NCBI GenBank assembly: GCA_029948255.1
Contig: JALIZF010000980.1
Location: 1 to 64,000, forward strand
Direction of reading: 5' to 3'
From: Telmatactis stephensoni
Taxonomy: Eukaryota > Cnidaria > Anthozoa > Actiniaria > Isophelliidae
DNA length: 64,000 bases
Below, one piece after another: positions 1 through 12,700 of this stretch. The notes beneath the pieces were generated by a model. It made no database searches and was not told the origin of the DNA. It worked only from the letters and a program-made list of their open reading frames with translations. Position 1 is the first letter of the stretch; each line of letters begins with the position of its first letter. The position numbers were made by a program, and so were the translations under genes.

Positions 1-539
1 ATGAATTTCCTTTAAAATTCTGCCATTTAAAAATACTTGTTAGGCAAGTCAAAAACCGAGGGAACAAAGTGAGGATCGCCGTACTGGTTACTGAGCGTTT
101 TCAATCGCTCGCTTACTAATGCGCAGGTGTTGAGATAGTTGTTAATGTAGTTTTTAGTGAGTTGTTAATCTGGTGTTTAGTCTGTTGTTAATCTGGTGTT
201 TAGTCTGTCGCTAATCTGGTGTTGAGTCAGTTGTCAATCTGTTGTTGAGTCTGTCGTTAATCTGTTGTTGAGACAGTTGTTAATAATTTGGTGTTGAGTG
301 CGCGCGATTGATTACGCGCGGGAGATGCGCAGTAGCAAGGGTCCGAAACTTCCTTAAATTGATAACAATGTGATGTTTAATAGTCAAGCCCTGTTTAAAT
401 GCAATTACCTATTAACGAAACTAACGTATAATGATCTTTGGAATCGTGAGCTAAAGACAACTGATTTTCTACAAGGTGTGCATCGTGCTCTAAACCTGAA
501 AGTTACCATCCATAAACGTGTACTTTTGTTTTTCTGCAG
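1..539. other. Upstream intron or flank of the TSP1/vWA gene, with a minisatellite
   Basis: No coding exon is recognised. Roughly 130-300 holds an imperfect tandem repeat of about 22-24 bp built on 'gttgttaatctggtgtttagtc'. The sequence ends in a pyrimidine-rich stretch and a cag acceptor at 537-539, so at least the last part is intron. Confidence 0.5.
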
Positions 540-716
540 TTGTTATTGACGGAGGCTGGTCGTCATGGCAAGAATGGGATACCTGTGTACCCGAATGTGG
601 TGGTGGAGTGCAGACCAGAGTGCGATTCTGTGACAACCCTTCTCCAGTTTCAGGTGGAAGGCCATGTGAAGGCCAGAATAGGCAATCACGAGCATGTAAC
701 CAACAGCCATGCGAAG
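540..716 (+). CDS. Exon: TSP1 domain 1
   Basis: One TSP1 repeat, phase 1 at both ends. It keeps the tryptophan ladder WSSWQEW (C-mannosylation type) and six cysteines. The core reads VPECGGG, with Glu where the O-fucosylated Ser/Thr usually sits. Confidence 0.85.
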
Positions 717-3700
717 GTATGCTTGCATGTTATATGCTCAGGATCATGGAGGCTCCTGATATGCGCTGATGGAAAATGGGTAGCAATTTATATTGTTTGC
801 TTTTATTCCTTTTTTTGTGCTATTTTGCTTCGAGCATTTCAATTCTCACTTCATCATCACCAACATATTCCAACGTAGAGAAGTGCCAGTTTTATAGTCA
901 ATGCACAATACAAATGATGAGCAGCAACATATTCCAACGTAGAAAGTGCCAATTTTATAGTCAATGCACAATAGAGATGATGGAAAATTCTTTAAGTTTT
1001 GGCCTGGGAAGCCGGCTATGAATGGAAAGAATGTGTGTTTACAGAAATATTATAAGCAAAGAATTTATGTTAAATAACATTTACTCTACTCTAGGTCAAG
1101 TTCAATGCACAGCAAGAGCAGATATTGGTTTTGTCATGGACGCATCTACAAGTATAGGTCCATATGATTTCCAAAAGGAAAGAGATTTCGTCAAGGGTGT
1201 GGCTGGATCGTTTGTGTTTGCCCCTAATCAAGCTATTGCTGGTGTGATCACCTACAATTCGAACGCTTCACTTGATATACCTCTTGGACAGCACATGTCA
1301 GCAGAACACTTCAAGAATGCTATTGATAACATAAGATATACCAAGGGACAAACGAGGATAGACAAAGCTCTTAAACTTGCTCGTACTGATTTGTTTAGTA
1401 GAAGAGGAGGAAGCCGGCATGGTTTTCCTAAAGTCATGATTATTTTAACTGATGGAATACAAACTACAGATTACGATGCCATTCCCCTGGATGTCGCAGC
1501 GAAACCTCTGCATCGATTGGGAGTAAGGGTGTTTGCAGTTGGGGTTGGCGGACACACAAGCGTTAAAGAACTTGAATTGATGGTACAAAATAAAGATGAT
1601 GTCTTCCTGGCGAAAGACTTTGATGACCTTTTACAAAAGACTTACCAAATTGCACAAAGAACATGTCCAGCCGGTAAGGACCGTTTTCATTATTTGCGTA
1701 TATTAAACCTAATTAATTGCAGCAATAGGAAATTGTTATATCAATAAGACGCATTAGGATATTGTTAGATTACCACTGGCAAACAGCAGCCAGTTCATCT
1801 CATTTTAAAAACATAAAAATCGTTAACAACATGCTTTTATTTACCAATTAAGATATATATTATAAGAAAGGTAAATGTTACCTAGACTGATGAACTGAAA
1901 GCTCATCGGTGGACTAAGTGTCGCTCGAAAGAGAACTTTACACTACTTGACCGACACTAATGCATCTAACTTCATAATTTTGTAAAAAAATATTTGTACA
2001 TGCAAAATAGTTAACAAAATTAAAACAGTTTTTTTTAATTTCATTTTCCAATTTCAGTTCATGGTGGTTGGTCGTCGTGGGCCCGATGGGATAAATGCAC
2101 TCGAACATGTGGTGGAGGAACGCAATCTCGTTTAAGAGCTTGCAACAATCCAACTCCAGAAAATGGCGGCAGACCGTGTCCAGGATCAAGACGAGAGACT
2201 CGTTATTGTAATGAACAGTCCTGTAAAAGTGAGTAGCGCTAGTTTTGCTTTTCTTTTTCATTTGAAAAAAAAGTTCAATTAAATGATTGAGTCGGTTTTC
2301 AATGTTCTTTGCACGGCTTTAGATCCTATATTTCCCTGGTCAATACGAATTCAAGGGATTATATCCCTAGTACATTACGAATTCATACAATAATTCATGA
2401 TAATCATTTTTTTAGTTGATGGCAACTGGGGTAGGTGGGGACGTTGGGACAGATGTGATCAAACGTGTGGAGGAGGTAGACAACTACGCAAACGTGTCTG
2501 CGATAATCCCCCTCCTCGCTTTGGTGGACGCCCTTGTTTTGGACAAGACATCGAGTCCCGTCCCTGCAACGAGCAGCCTTGCCAAGGTTTGTAGTTCTAG
2601 CGGTGTTGTGCAAACTATGTCCTACAATTACATGCATGCAGTAATTCATAATTGTCGTTTCTTTTTAGTTGATGGCAACTGGGGTAGGTGGGGACGTTGG
2701 GACGAATGTGATCAAGAGTGTGGAGGAGGCAGACAACTACGCAAACGTGCATGCAATAATCCCCCTCCGCGTTTTGGTGGACGCCCTTGCTTTGGACAAG
2801 ACATCGATTCCCAATCCTGCAACGAGCAGCCTTGCCCAGGTTTGTGTGCGAAATTGAACTGTACATGTTCTTTCTCAGGAACTTGTTTTTAGATGACTAC
2901 TCTTATCTTGTAACAACACTGTTTTATTTCAAACATTTCACAGATACGACATATGTTCAAATTTCTGTGGCCTTTTAATTGAAAACTTATAGGCAAAAGG
3001 TTTAATAATTCTTTCCAACATGCAACAGAGTTTAGCGTTATTTGTTCGTTTCAAAAACTGGTGATGTATTGACTAACTCTCTGATTGTGGACTGCATGAC
3101 TAACGGAATGAATGACTGACTGGCCATCCGATTGGTCGATTGACTGACTTATCGACTGACTGACTGACTGACTGACTGACTGACTGACTGACTGACTGAC
3201 TGACTGACTGACTGACTGACTGACTGACTGACTGACTGACTGACTGACTGACTGACTGACTGACTGACTGACTGACTGACTGACTGACTGACTGACTGAC
3301 TGACTGACTGACTGACTGACTGACTGACTGACTGACTGACTGACTGACTGACTGACTGACTGACTGACTGACTGACTGACTGACTGACTGACTGACTGAC
3401 TGACTGACTGACTGACTGACTGACTGACTGACTGACTGACTGACTGACTGACTGACTGACTGACTGACTGACTGACTGACTGACTGACTGACTGACTGAC
3501 TGACTGACTGACTGACTGACTGACTGACTGACTGACTGACTGACTGACTGACTGACTGACTGACTGATGGATGACAGATAGATGACAGATTGAAAGATTG
3601 ACTTTTTTAGTTCAAGGTGCATGGTCTTCATGGGGTTCGTATAGCATCTGTATTCCCGAATGTGGTGGAGGTAAACAAACTCGTGAGCGAATATGCGATA

Positions 3701-6700
3701 GTCCAATTCCACGCTATGGTGGTAAATATTGTCCTGGATCGATCATCGAGTCACGCTCATGTAACGAACAGCCATGTCCAGGTATCTGTCATTCATCTAA
3801 CATAAGTACTTTTTGTACATTCGCTCACTCTCTCGGTCTCTTCTCCATCGCTAGGCCAATCCCGCTCCCTTTGGATCGTTTTAGGTTTCCCAGAGTTCTG
3901 CTCGTTCAAATTAAAGCCAAATGTGAAGGAACAAGAGAAGTTAGGATAATGATGGCTTTGTTAGCTTATCACTGTCCTCTGCAGAAATCCCCAACCCTAG
4001 TAGCTGTGAGAGTTCTAAATGGAATGGAAAGCACTTAATAAAAATCTTTGAGAGTTCGAGATGACATGGGAAACATATTTGCCAAGTTTCACTATGTTCA
4101 TAGTAATGGTTATTTTAATAAGGGATTTTTTTTTTTTCAGTTAAATGCACTGCGAGAGCAGACTTTGGTTTTGTCATGGATGCGTCGACAAGTATTGGAC
4201 CACTAGATTTCCAGAAGGAAAGAGACTTTGTCAAAGCTATGGCAGGCTCATACACATTCGCTCCTGATCAAGCTATTGCAGGTGTCATTACTTACAGTAC
4301 AAATGCTACAGTTAATATTCCTCTTGGCATGTACTTGTCATCAGAACAATTCAAAGCGGCCATCGACAATATAAAATATACCAAGGGACAAACGAGGATA
4401 GACAAAGCTCTTAAACTTGCTCATACTTACATGTTTAGTAGAAGAGGAAGAAGCCGTCCTGGTTTTCCCAAAGTCATGATTATTTTAACTGATGGAATAC
4501 AAACTACAGATTACGATGCCATTCCCCTGGATGTCGCAGCGAAACCTCTGCATGAATCGGGAGTAAGGGTGTTTGCAGTTGGGGTTGGCGGACACACAAG
4601 CGTTAAAGAACTTGAATTGATGGTACAAAATAAAGATGATGTCTTCCTGGCGAAAGACTTTGATGACCTTTTACAAAAAACGTACAAAATTGCTCAAAGA
4701 ACTTGTGAACAAGTAGGTAAGGTAACAATGCAGTCCCTGGAAAATGTTTCAAGTGGATAGCGACAGCATAGACTAAATGAATGAAATTTTCATCAAATAT
4801 ATCAGTACTCAACATCCAATATGACGTTCAATCATAACTCAACATTATGACTGAGGACGGCTCGTTGATGTGCATGTAAAACAAATAATTAATAATAGAA
4901 CGTTGAAAAAACTAAGTCCAATCAATATTTGGAAGGAGTTTTTTGTCAATGTCGGGTATCATTTGAGGACCTTTTCGTCGTTGAATAAAAGTGGAACATG
5001 TCAGGACAAATTTAATTACTATGGAAAGAAATTCATAATATTTTTTAGATACGTTTTTCTAAAATTAAGGGCTGTCGATAAGAAGGGCTAAACATCTCAG
5101 ATAAGTATGAATCCCGGCGATCCACTCAGTCTGTCTATCTGATTGCTTTGCAAATATAATATATATAATATTCTGAGATGTTTTTCTTATTAAGGGTTGT
5201 CTATTTAGATGTGCTAAACATCTCAGTTGAGCCTTAATTCGATCTATTTAGTCTGTCTAACTGATTCAGGTGAATCCATTTAAACTCGTATTACTATTCA
5301 ATTTATGTAATCAAATATAATTTTCGTGTAAACACAATTTGTATTCTTCATAGTCAAAAACGTCGATGGAGGGTGGTCGCAGTGGACAAAATGGGACAAA
5401 TGCACTCCAGAATGTGGAGGAGGTAGACAAATGCGTCGACGCACATGCAACAATCCCCCACCTGCCGGCAGAGGACTCCATTGTCTTGGTGATGGTAGAG
5501 AGAGCCGAGCATGCAATCAACAGCCTTGTAAACGTATGTTACATTTATTCATTTGAAAATAATGCGCCTTTCTTTAAAATCTTTCGCAATAAAACGTTGT
5601 TTCTTTACACTTATAATCACTGGCATTTATGTGCTATAAAATATCATAATTAACCTCGATCAAAAATATACTATACAATTCATCTATCTATTGTAAGATC
5701 ATTGAGATTTATGTAATGCGCTAGAACTAAATTATTATTATTATTATATTTTCACAGCAAGTAACCTGCAACAGTGTTCTGCTAGGACCGACATTGGATT
5801 TGTCATGGATGCATCCAACAGTATCGCAGAGATTAATTTCCAGAAGCAAAAAGATTTTGTCAAGGGTGTGGCTAGCTCCTTCAACTTCGCTCGGGATCAA
5901 GCTCTGGCGGGGGTCATCAGTTACAGTACAAATGCTAAAGTCCATATTCCAATGGGACAATACAAGTCAGTAGAACAGTTTAAAGATGCTGTTGATCAAA
6001 TAACATACATTCTCGGACAAACAAGGATTGACAAGGCGCTTAAACTTGCCTATACTGATTTGTTTAGTAGAAGAGGAGGAAGCCGTCATGGTTTTCCCAA
6101 AATCATGATTATTTTGACGGATGGAGTACAAACCAAAGACCATGATGCCATTGATTTAGACAAGGCGGTAAAACCTCTTCTTAATTCTGGCGTCAAAGTG
6201 TTTGCGATTGGAGTGGGTCCTTATGTTCGAATCGGACAACTTCGGTTACTGGTTAAGGATAAAAAAGATGATGTGTTCACTGTTGATGACTTCGATGACC
6301 TTCTACAGAAGACATATACCATTGCACAAAGGGCTTGCAAACAGGTAGAGGATCCACCAGAGCCACCAGGTAACTTCAGCGACCCTATCATATCATATCA
6401 TATCAAAATGTACCCTTATAATAAAAAACACTGCGGTCGCCAACACTAACCAGCCGTGCTTGCTAACCGCCAAGCAAAACTTGCAAGGTTACAAGTCAAA
6501 TTCAAGACGTTTGGCAAAAGAGATACTAAAACTTTAGGCAAATAGGAAGACAATAGAATACAAAAAATTAACCTTAAAGGAGTTAAAAATATTTCAAGTG
6601 TCCTTACTCATTGAAGCAGCCAGGAAGAATGGCCGGTACCAACGCGTCCCTCACGTGACTAACAAAACACTCTCGAGGGGTTAGGGTACCATGCCCCCAT

Positions 6701-9700
6701 CACCTTGTCCTACTACAATAATTATTAGCTCACGCGTATAAAATTCTATCAATGAATCAATTGAAATCAATTCTGAGTTGAAAACATAAAAATCATATTT
6801 GTAAACAGCTATATTTCATGTAATGGACTCATAACCAACAATTTGCAGCCCTTTGCAAGTTTACGCTCTCAGCAACATCCAACATTGTTGGCCAACACTT
6901 CCCAACAGTGTTGCCTCCAACATTTGGATATGTTAGAACACCCTTGTGCCGGGTGTTGTTGGCAGTTGATTGTTGGTCAGTTTCAAACTTCGCTCCACTA
7001 CTGTCAACAACGCCGCATCCAACATACTGTTGACAAACAATGCTGGATGTTGCTGGGAGCATTTGCCGGCACAGGGCTTTACAACTTCATTTTGGAGACC
7101 AGAAAAATTACTTCAATCACCAGACGGGAATTCTCGATGGAAGAGCTCTCGTAGTATGATCTCCAGAAATACATGTAAACGTCTATTCTATTTAGTCTTG
7201 TATCATGCGTGTCGTTTTCTTTTCTTTTTATTATTAAGGAATAAAATCTAGAGTTGATGGAGGGTGGTCATCATGGCAGGACTGGGAAAAGTGTGAACCT
7301 GAGTGTGGTGGAGGACAGCAGACACGAAGGCGTCGATGCGACAATCCCGCGCCAGCTAATGGTGGCCGAACTTGTGCGGGAGACAGTACTGAGACTCGTG
7401 CATGCAACCAACAACCGTGTATCGGTAATACTTCTGCGCTAGGTTTCATTTTACCAGTTTTCGTTTGGTTGCACTAAGGCTGAATATTAATTCCAGTGGA
7501 TAGAATAATTTTAATCAATGAAACAATCACTTGGTTCAGAAGATGTTGCAGTCAAACAACGGATTATGCAATATAGTTTATTAGAATTATAAATACTGTA
7601 CGGATGGTCAGTCATGATATAAATGAGTATGCGGAACTTTATCTGACCTTGTTTTCTCTTGTTTGAATTTTCGGCTGACAAAGTTCTACCGCCTTGGTCA
7701 AGGCAGAAGGATGAAGGGTGTAGTTGTCAGCCGAAATTCAAACAAGAGAAAACAAAGTCCGATAAAACGGCTCCTCATACTTATCATTTTGGAAATGATT
7801 GCTTTGATTTACAACTTAACAATTTTTCCTGGCATTACTTCATTTCAGGCAAAATCAGATGTACCGAAAGGGTTGATCTGGCATTCCTTATGGATGGGTC
7901 TGGTAGTATTGGTGCACGGGACTTCCAAAAAGAAAGAGACTTCGTCAAGGCAATGGCAGCCTCATTTACCTTTGCTCGTGATCAAACTCTGGCTTCGGTT
8001 ATCAAATATAACCAAAAAGCCACTCTTGACATTCCCTTGGGTCGTCACCTCAGTGTAGACTCATTCCGCCTGAGAGTTGATCAAATTCATTATACACTGG
8101 GACAGACTCGTATAGATAAAGCTCTCAATATGGCCGCCAAGAAGATTTTTACAACCGAAGGAGGCAGTCGGCTGGGATATCCTAGAATACTTGTAATTAT
8201 AACAGACGGTGTACAAACCAAGGATCCTGATACCGTACCACTTAAGGAGGCTGTGAAACCTTTACAAAGGACTGGTGTTCATGTGATTGCTGTTGGTATT
8301 GGAGGACATGTCGATCGTGATGAACTGCGTGAAATGGTCCAGCGCGACAGTGATGTTCACGTTGTGACGGATTTTGATGATCTCCTGAAAAAAGCTTATC
8401 AGATCGCGCAGCAAGCTTGTGACAGCTTAAAAAGACCTAGAGGTAGGTATATTATAGACTAAGAAATGAATGGAATTTGCAAGACCTGCATGTATACAAA
8501 GGGTACTTACATTACTGTCGTTTCCAAATTAGCCCTAGCTTCGTCGGGGGTCGGATTCATGGGTGGGTTTATATAAAAGTCGGAGAAGTAATAAGCCAAT
8601 AGGAAAGTGGGAAATAGCAGTGTTATCATTGATGTTATTTCGCTCGAATGTGATGGTTACATTAATTAAGTTTATTGAATACAATAAACATTAGATGATA
8701 CGCAATTAAAATGGTTTCTTATGCGGTACGAAGGGCGAAGGCTCGAAACGCCATAAAGCTCTGTTGATATTAGAATATATTTAGGCGAGTTGTCCCTGGG
8801 TAGCCGGAGTAACCCCTTCTTTTCACTGGGGACACTAAAACAAAAGTTACCCCGGCTACTTAGGGACAACGCGGCTTCATATTTTTAGAGCGGATTTCTA
8901 GGGATCGTGCTGCTCTGTCAACTAGCTAGTTTATTGCACTTTGTAAAGCAGGTAATTGCAAGCTGGGCGAGAGTTCGTACTACAAGCTGAGGTAGACCAA
9001 GGCCAACCAGAGAAGAAAGACTTCCTCTAGTCGGTGTGCTTGTCACGGAAGGAGCTCCTTACTCGAACACTTTCCTTACTTAGGTCTATACTTTCCAATT
9101 GAACTTGAGTCGCATCCCAAACTTGCTTCGCTAGTATGTTCAAAGACCATGATCACATTTGTATTCAAAGCGAAACCCTACGTTGGTTCTATATATGTTT
9201 GGGTTATAGTGAACGAGGGCGTGTTACACAGGAAACTATACACAAATCCTATCAAACAAGACGGTCAAGGTTACAACACTAAAAATATGTTTAACTAGCA
9301 AAATAGCTAAAAAATACATTCAGGTTAATAATTATGCAATTACTGAAAATCTGTAGCGTAACAATATAAAAATGTCTTAGGCTTGTAATCAAGATTGAGG
9401 AAATGTACTTTTGTAGTTCTTTAAATTCAATTGGCTGATTTTTTTTGTAGTGAATGGTGCTTGGTCATCATGGTCAAACTGGGAAATCTGCAGCGCAAGC
9501 TGTGATCGAGGAGTTCAGACTCGTACACGTGCATGTGACAGACCCTTCCCAGCCAATGGTGGTTACCCTTGCCAAGGGAGCGACACTGATAAAAAATCGT
9601 GCTTTTTAAGACCATGTTTGGGTAAGACGTTTTTGGAAATCAGGACGTGCATTTACGATGTACAAAGTAAAAATGGACTGATTGAAGCATTGATTTGTTA

Positions 9701-12700
9701 GGACAAGTTTCTTTGTTTTGGGTCCAACTAGCGTTGTGTAAAATTTATATGTAAAAGTATTACAGCATTTCATCGGAACCATGGCTTCCAACCTTTTAAA
9801 TCCCATAATGGATGTCACTTCCTTATAAGTCTACCATTTACAGCATTTTGAATATTGTTGTATCACCTTTAGAGCTAGCCATGCAGAACTTGGTGTTTGT
9901 CTTTTTTAACATTCGAGATATAGTGCGTGCACTTATTGGTAGGCTACCATGTTCATATCAGAGGACAGACATAGCTCGCACTAAAACCTCGAAAATTATT
10001 TTATAAAAGCTATATAAAACGCTCGCTTATGTTTTTGAACTGTGATACGAATACTCTGGAAGATGTACACGTGGAGCATTCAAAAGCACGAGGAACACCT
10101 GTCGTCTCCACGTCGAGTTCCTAACCTTGGAACTCCTTGTGCTCTACACCTTCCATCGTGTTTACATGACAGTACAGCACGTGCGCAAGCGTTTTATATC
10201 ACTTAAATGAGGAGCATGTTGCAGTGAAAACACTTCAATTCTTTCGAATTGAAGCTAAGTGATTTTTAATTTCCCATGAGTATAGCTAATTTTTTAACGA
10301 TGTCTAACGACCTATACGGTATAGGGGATCGAAGTAAGCTAATTGTACATTTTAATCCATTGTCATTTCAGGTGGGGCCGTTGATGGTCGATGGTCGGCA
10401 TGGTCTCAATGGCAACGATGTTCGAGAACTTGTGGAGGAGGAAGACAATATCGACGTCGATATTGTGACAATCCTCGACCAGCCAATGGTGGAAGAAATT
10501 GTTATGGAGAGCCACAACAAACGCGAGTTTGCTCAACCTCTCCATGCTATGGTGAGCTATAATAAGAACCTACAATTCTGGTAAAAACAAACACCGAACA
10601 AGCAAACGTTAAACAAAGTGGTCTCCTACGAACAGCAAACAAGTTACGCGCAAATTCCATCATATATATTTTTTTCTTCCAATAAGGAGCGGTTTCGAGA
10701 ACATACACATGTGCAATTGATGTTTGACGAATTCAAAACGTATTCCTCATTTCCATTTCTAATATTATTATTGACACACAGCTCGAGTTGATGGGCGATG
10801 GACAAAGTGGAGTAAGTGGCGAGCCTGTTCGAGAACATGTGGGGGAGGAATACAGTTTCGCTTGCGCTATTGCACAAACCCTGCCCCAGCCAATGGCGGA
10901 AAATATTGTGTTGGAAAATCTCAAGAGACGCAAAGTTGCGGTAATACTCCCTGTCGTGGTAAGTTCATTTGTTACTTTGCGTATCATGAAATGCACTTCT
11001 TTTCTACTAAACCTGCAAAGTAAAGGCGAGGTTGGGATCGGTACCGCTTCATCAAAGATATGCCCTGAGGTGCCATGCTGTAGCAAATGGTAGAAATATT
11101 CAACATTATTTCAGAAGTTCTAGTTATACTGCAGTAAAACATTCTGGTCTTTGAGTATGCATGTGAACATTGAAATGACATTTAGGCATTTGTATAATTC
11201 GACTTTTACATAATTAGACTGCTAACAAATAAAGCTCGCGCAAATATTATTGATTTTGCCTTGAATTTTCACTTTATCTAATTTTTAAAAAAATTTGCAG
11301 TTCCAGTCGATGGGCAGTGGTCATCCTGGCTTGACTGGCAACGATGCACTGCTACTTGTGGTGGTGGGCGGCAGCAACGAGTTCGCTATTGTTCCAACCC
11401 TAGACCATCCAATGGTGGCCGACCTTGTCAAGGGAAATCACGCGAGATTAGGTTTTGCGCTCTCAATGCATGCTATGGTAATAGTAATGAGGAATTTTTA
11501 TGTAGACGAACCACGTTATATGAAAGTTGCTAAAAATACTTTAGCTGATCGTATACTAGAGGTTGACCTGATAGAGATAGTCGCTCGTAGAAATTCCACT
11601 GTATTTGTTATATTTCTTGATGTTTTGAGAAAATTCAACTGTATATTTACAGGGCGAATCGATGGACGTTGGACAACATGGAGCGATTGGCAAACGTGTT
11701 CAGCAACCTGCGGCGGAGGAAGACAATATCGAGTGCGTCAGTGTTCCAACCCTCCTCCCACCAATGGCGGAAGATATTGTTTCGGAAAATCTCGAGAGAG
11801 TCGGACTTGCTCTACAGCTCCTTGCCAAGGTGAAGGAATATAAAAAGAAATTAGAGTAGCAGTATTGATATGCAAGTTTAAAGCAAGTGCTTACCATACA
11901 GTACAGTGTTGCAAGGGTTCAATTTCAGGGAGAATTTACCACTACCTTGCATAATCTAAAAGAAATATTTGTATATTGTCGTTAATTATATTGCTGAATA
12001 GTTTTGTTCCTCTGAAATGCAATTTGGACATATATCTATGCAATAGGACTTTCAAAATACTTCATTTTATTCTTCCTATCAGTTCCAATACGTGGGTTTA
12101 ACTGTCGGAACCTTAATGGAGAAGTTGTTTTCATCTTGACTTCCTCGAAAAGTGTTGGGGCCACGAATTTCCAGAAGCAAAGAGACATCGTGAAGCAAAT
12201 GGCTGCGACTTTTGGTGTGTCTGATGAAGGGACAAGAGCCGGGATCATTGCATATGGCAACAACGCTAAAGTGTATGCCACTTTTGGAGAGTATCCAAAC
12301 CTTAGAAGCTTTAGTAGAGCAGTGGATGGAGTCAAGTACGAGCCTGGATATAGCAGGATTGACAAAGCACTGAGAATTGCATCAACTCGATTCTTCCCTT
12401 CCAGCGGTATGCCATTACTTGTCGTTATCACTTCCAAAAACAAACAAACAAACAAACAGAAAAACAAGCACAAACAAACCCTCTTCAGCGTCACATAACA
12501 ATGGAGCAGTAGTAAATTGCAGTACTTTTATAATTATACACAAATAAATTCCATCCATTTTTTTACACATAAGGTCTGGTTTCTTACAATGTGCCAAGAT
12601 TCATCATCTTACTTACGGATGATCGCCAAACACGAGACTACGATAGCATTCCTCTTTCAAAAGCAGTGACACCATTAAGAATCGCAAAGGTCAAAATTTT

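Noticed and set aside
3149..3712. Minus-strand open frame of Ser-Val-Ser-Gln repeats
   Set aside because: It is the (CTGA)n microsatellite read through; a tetranucleotide has no stop in this frame. It overlaps a plus-strand TSP1 exon.
6829..7154. ORFs on both strands near 6,830-7,150
   Set aside because: They arise from the CAACA/TGTTG palindromic repeat and lack any domain.
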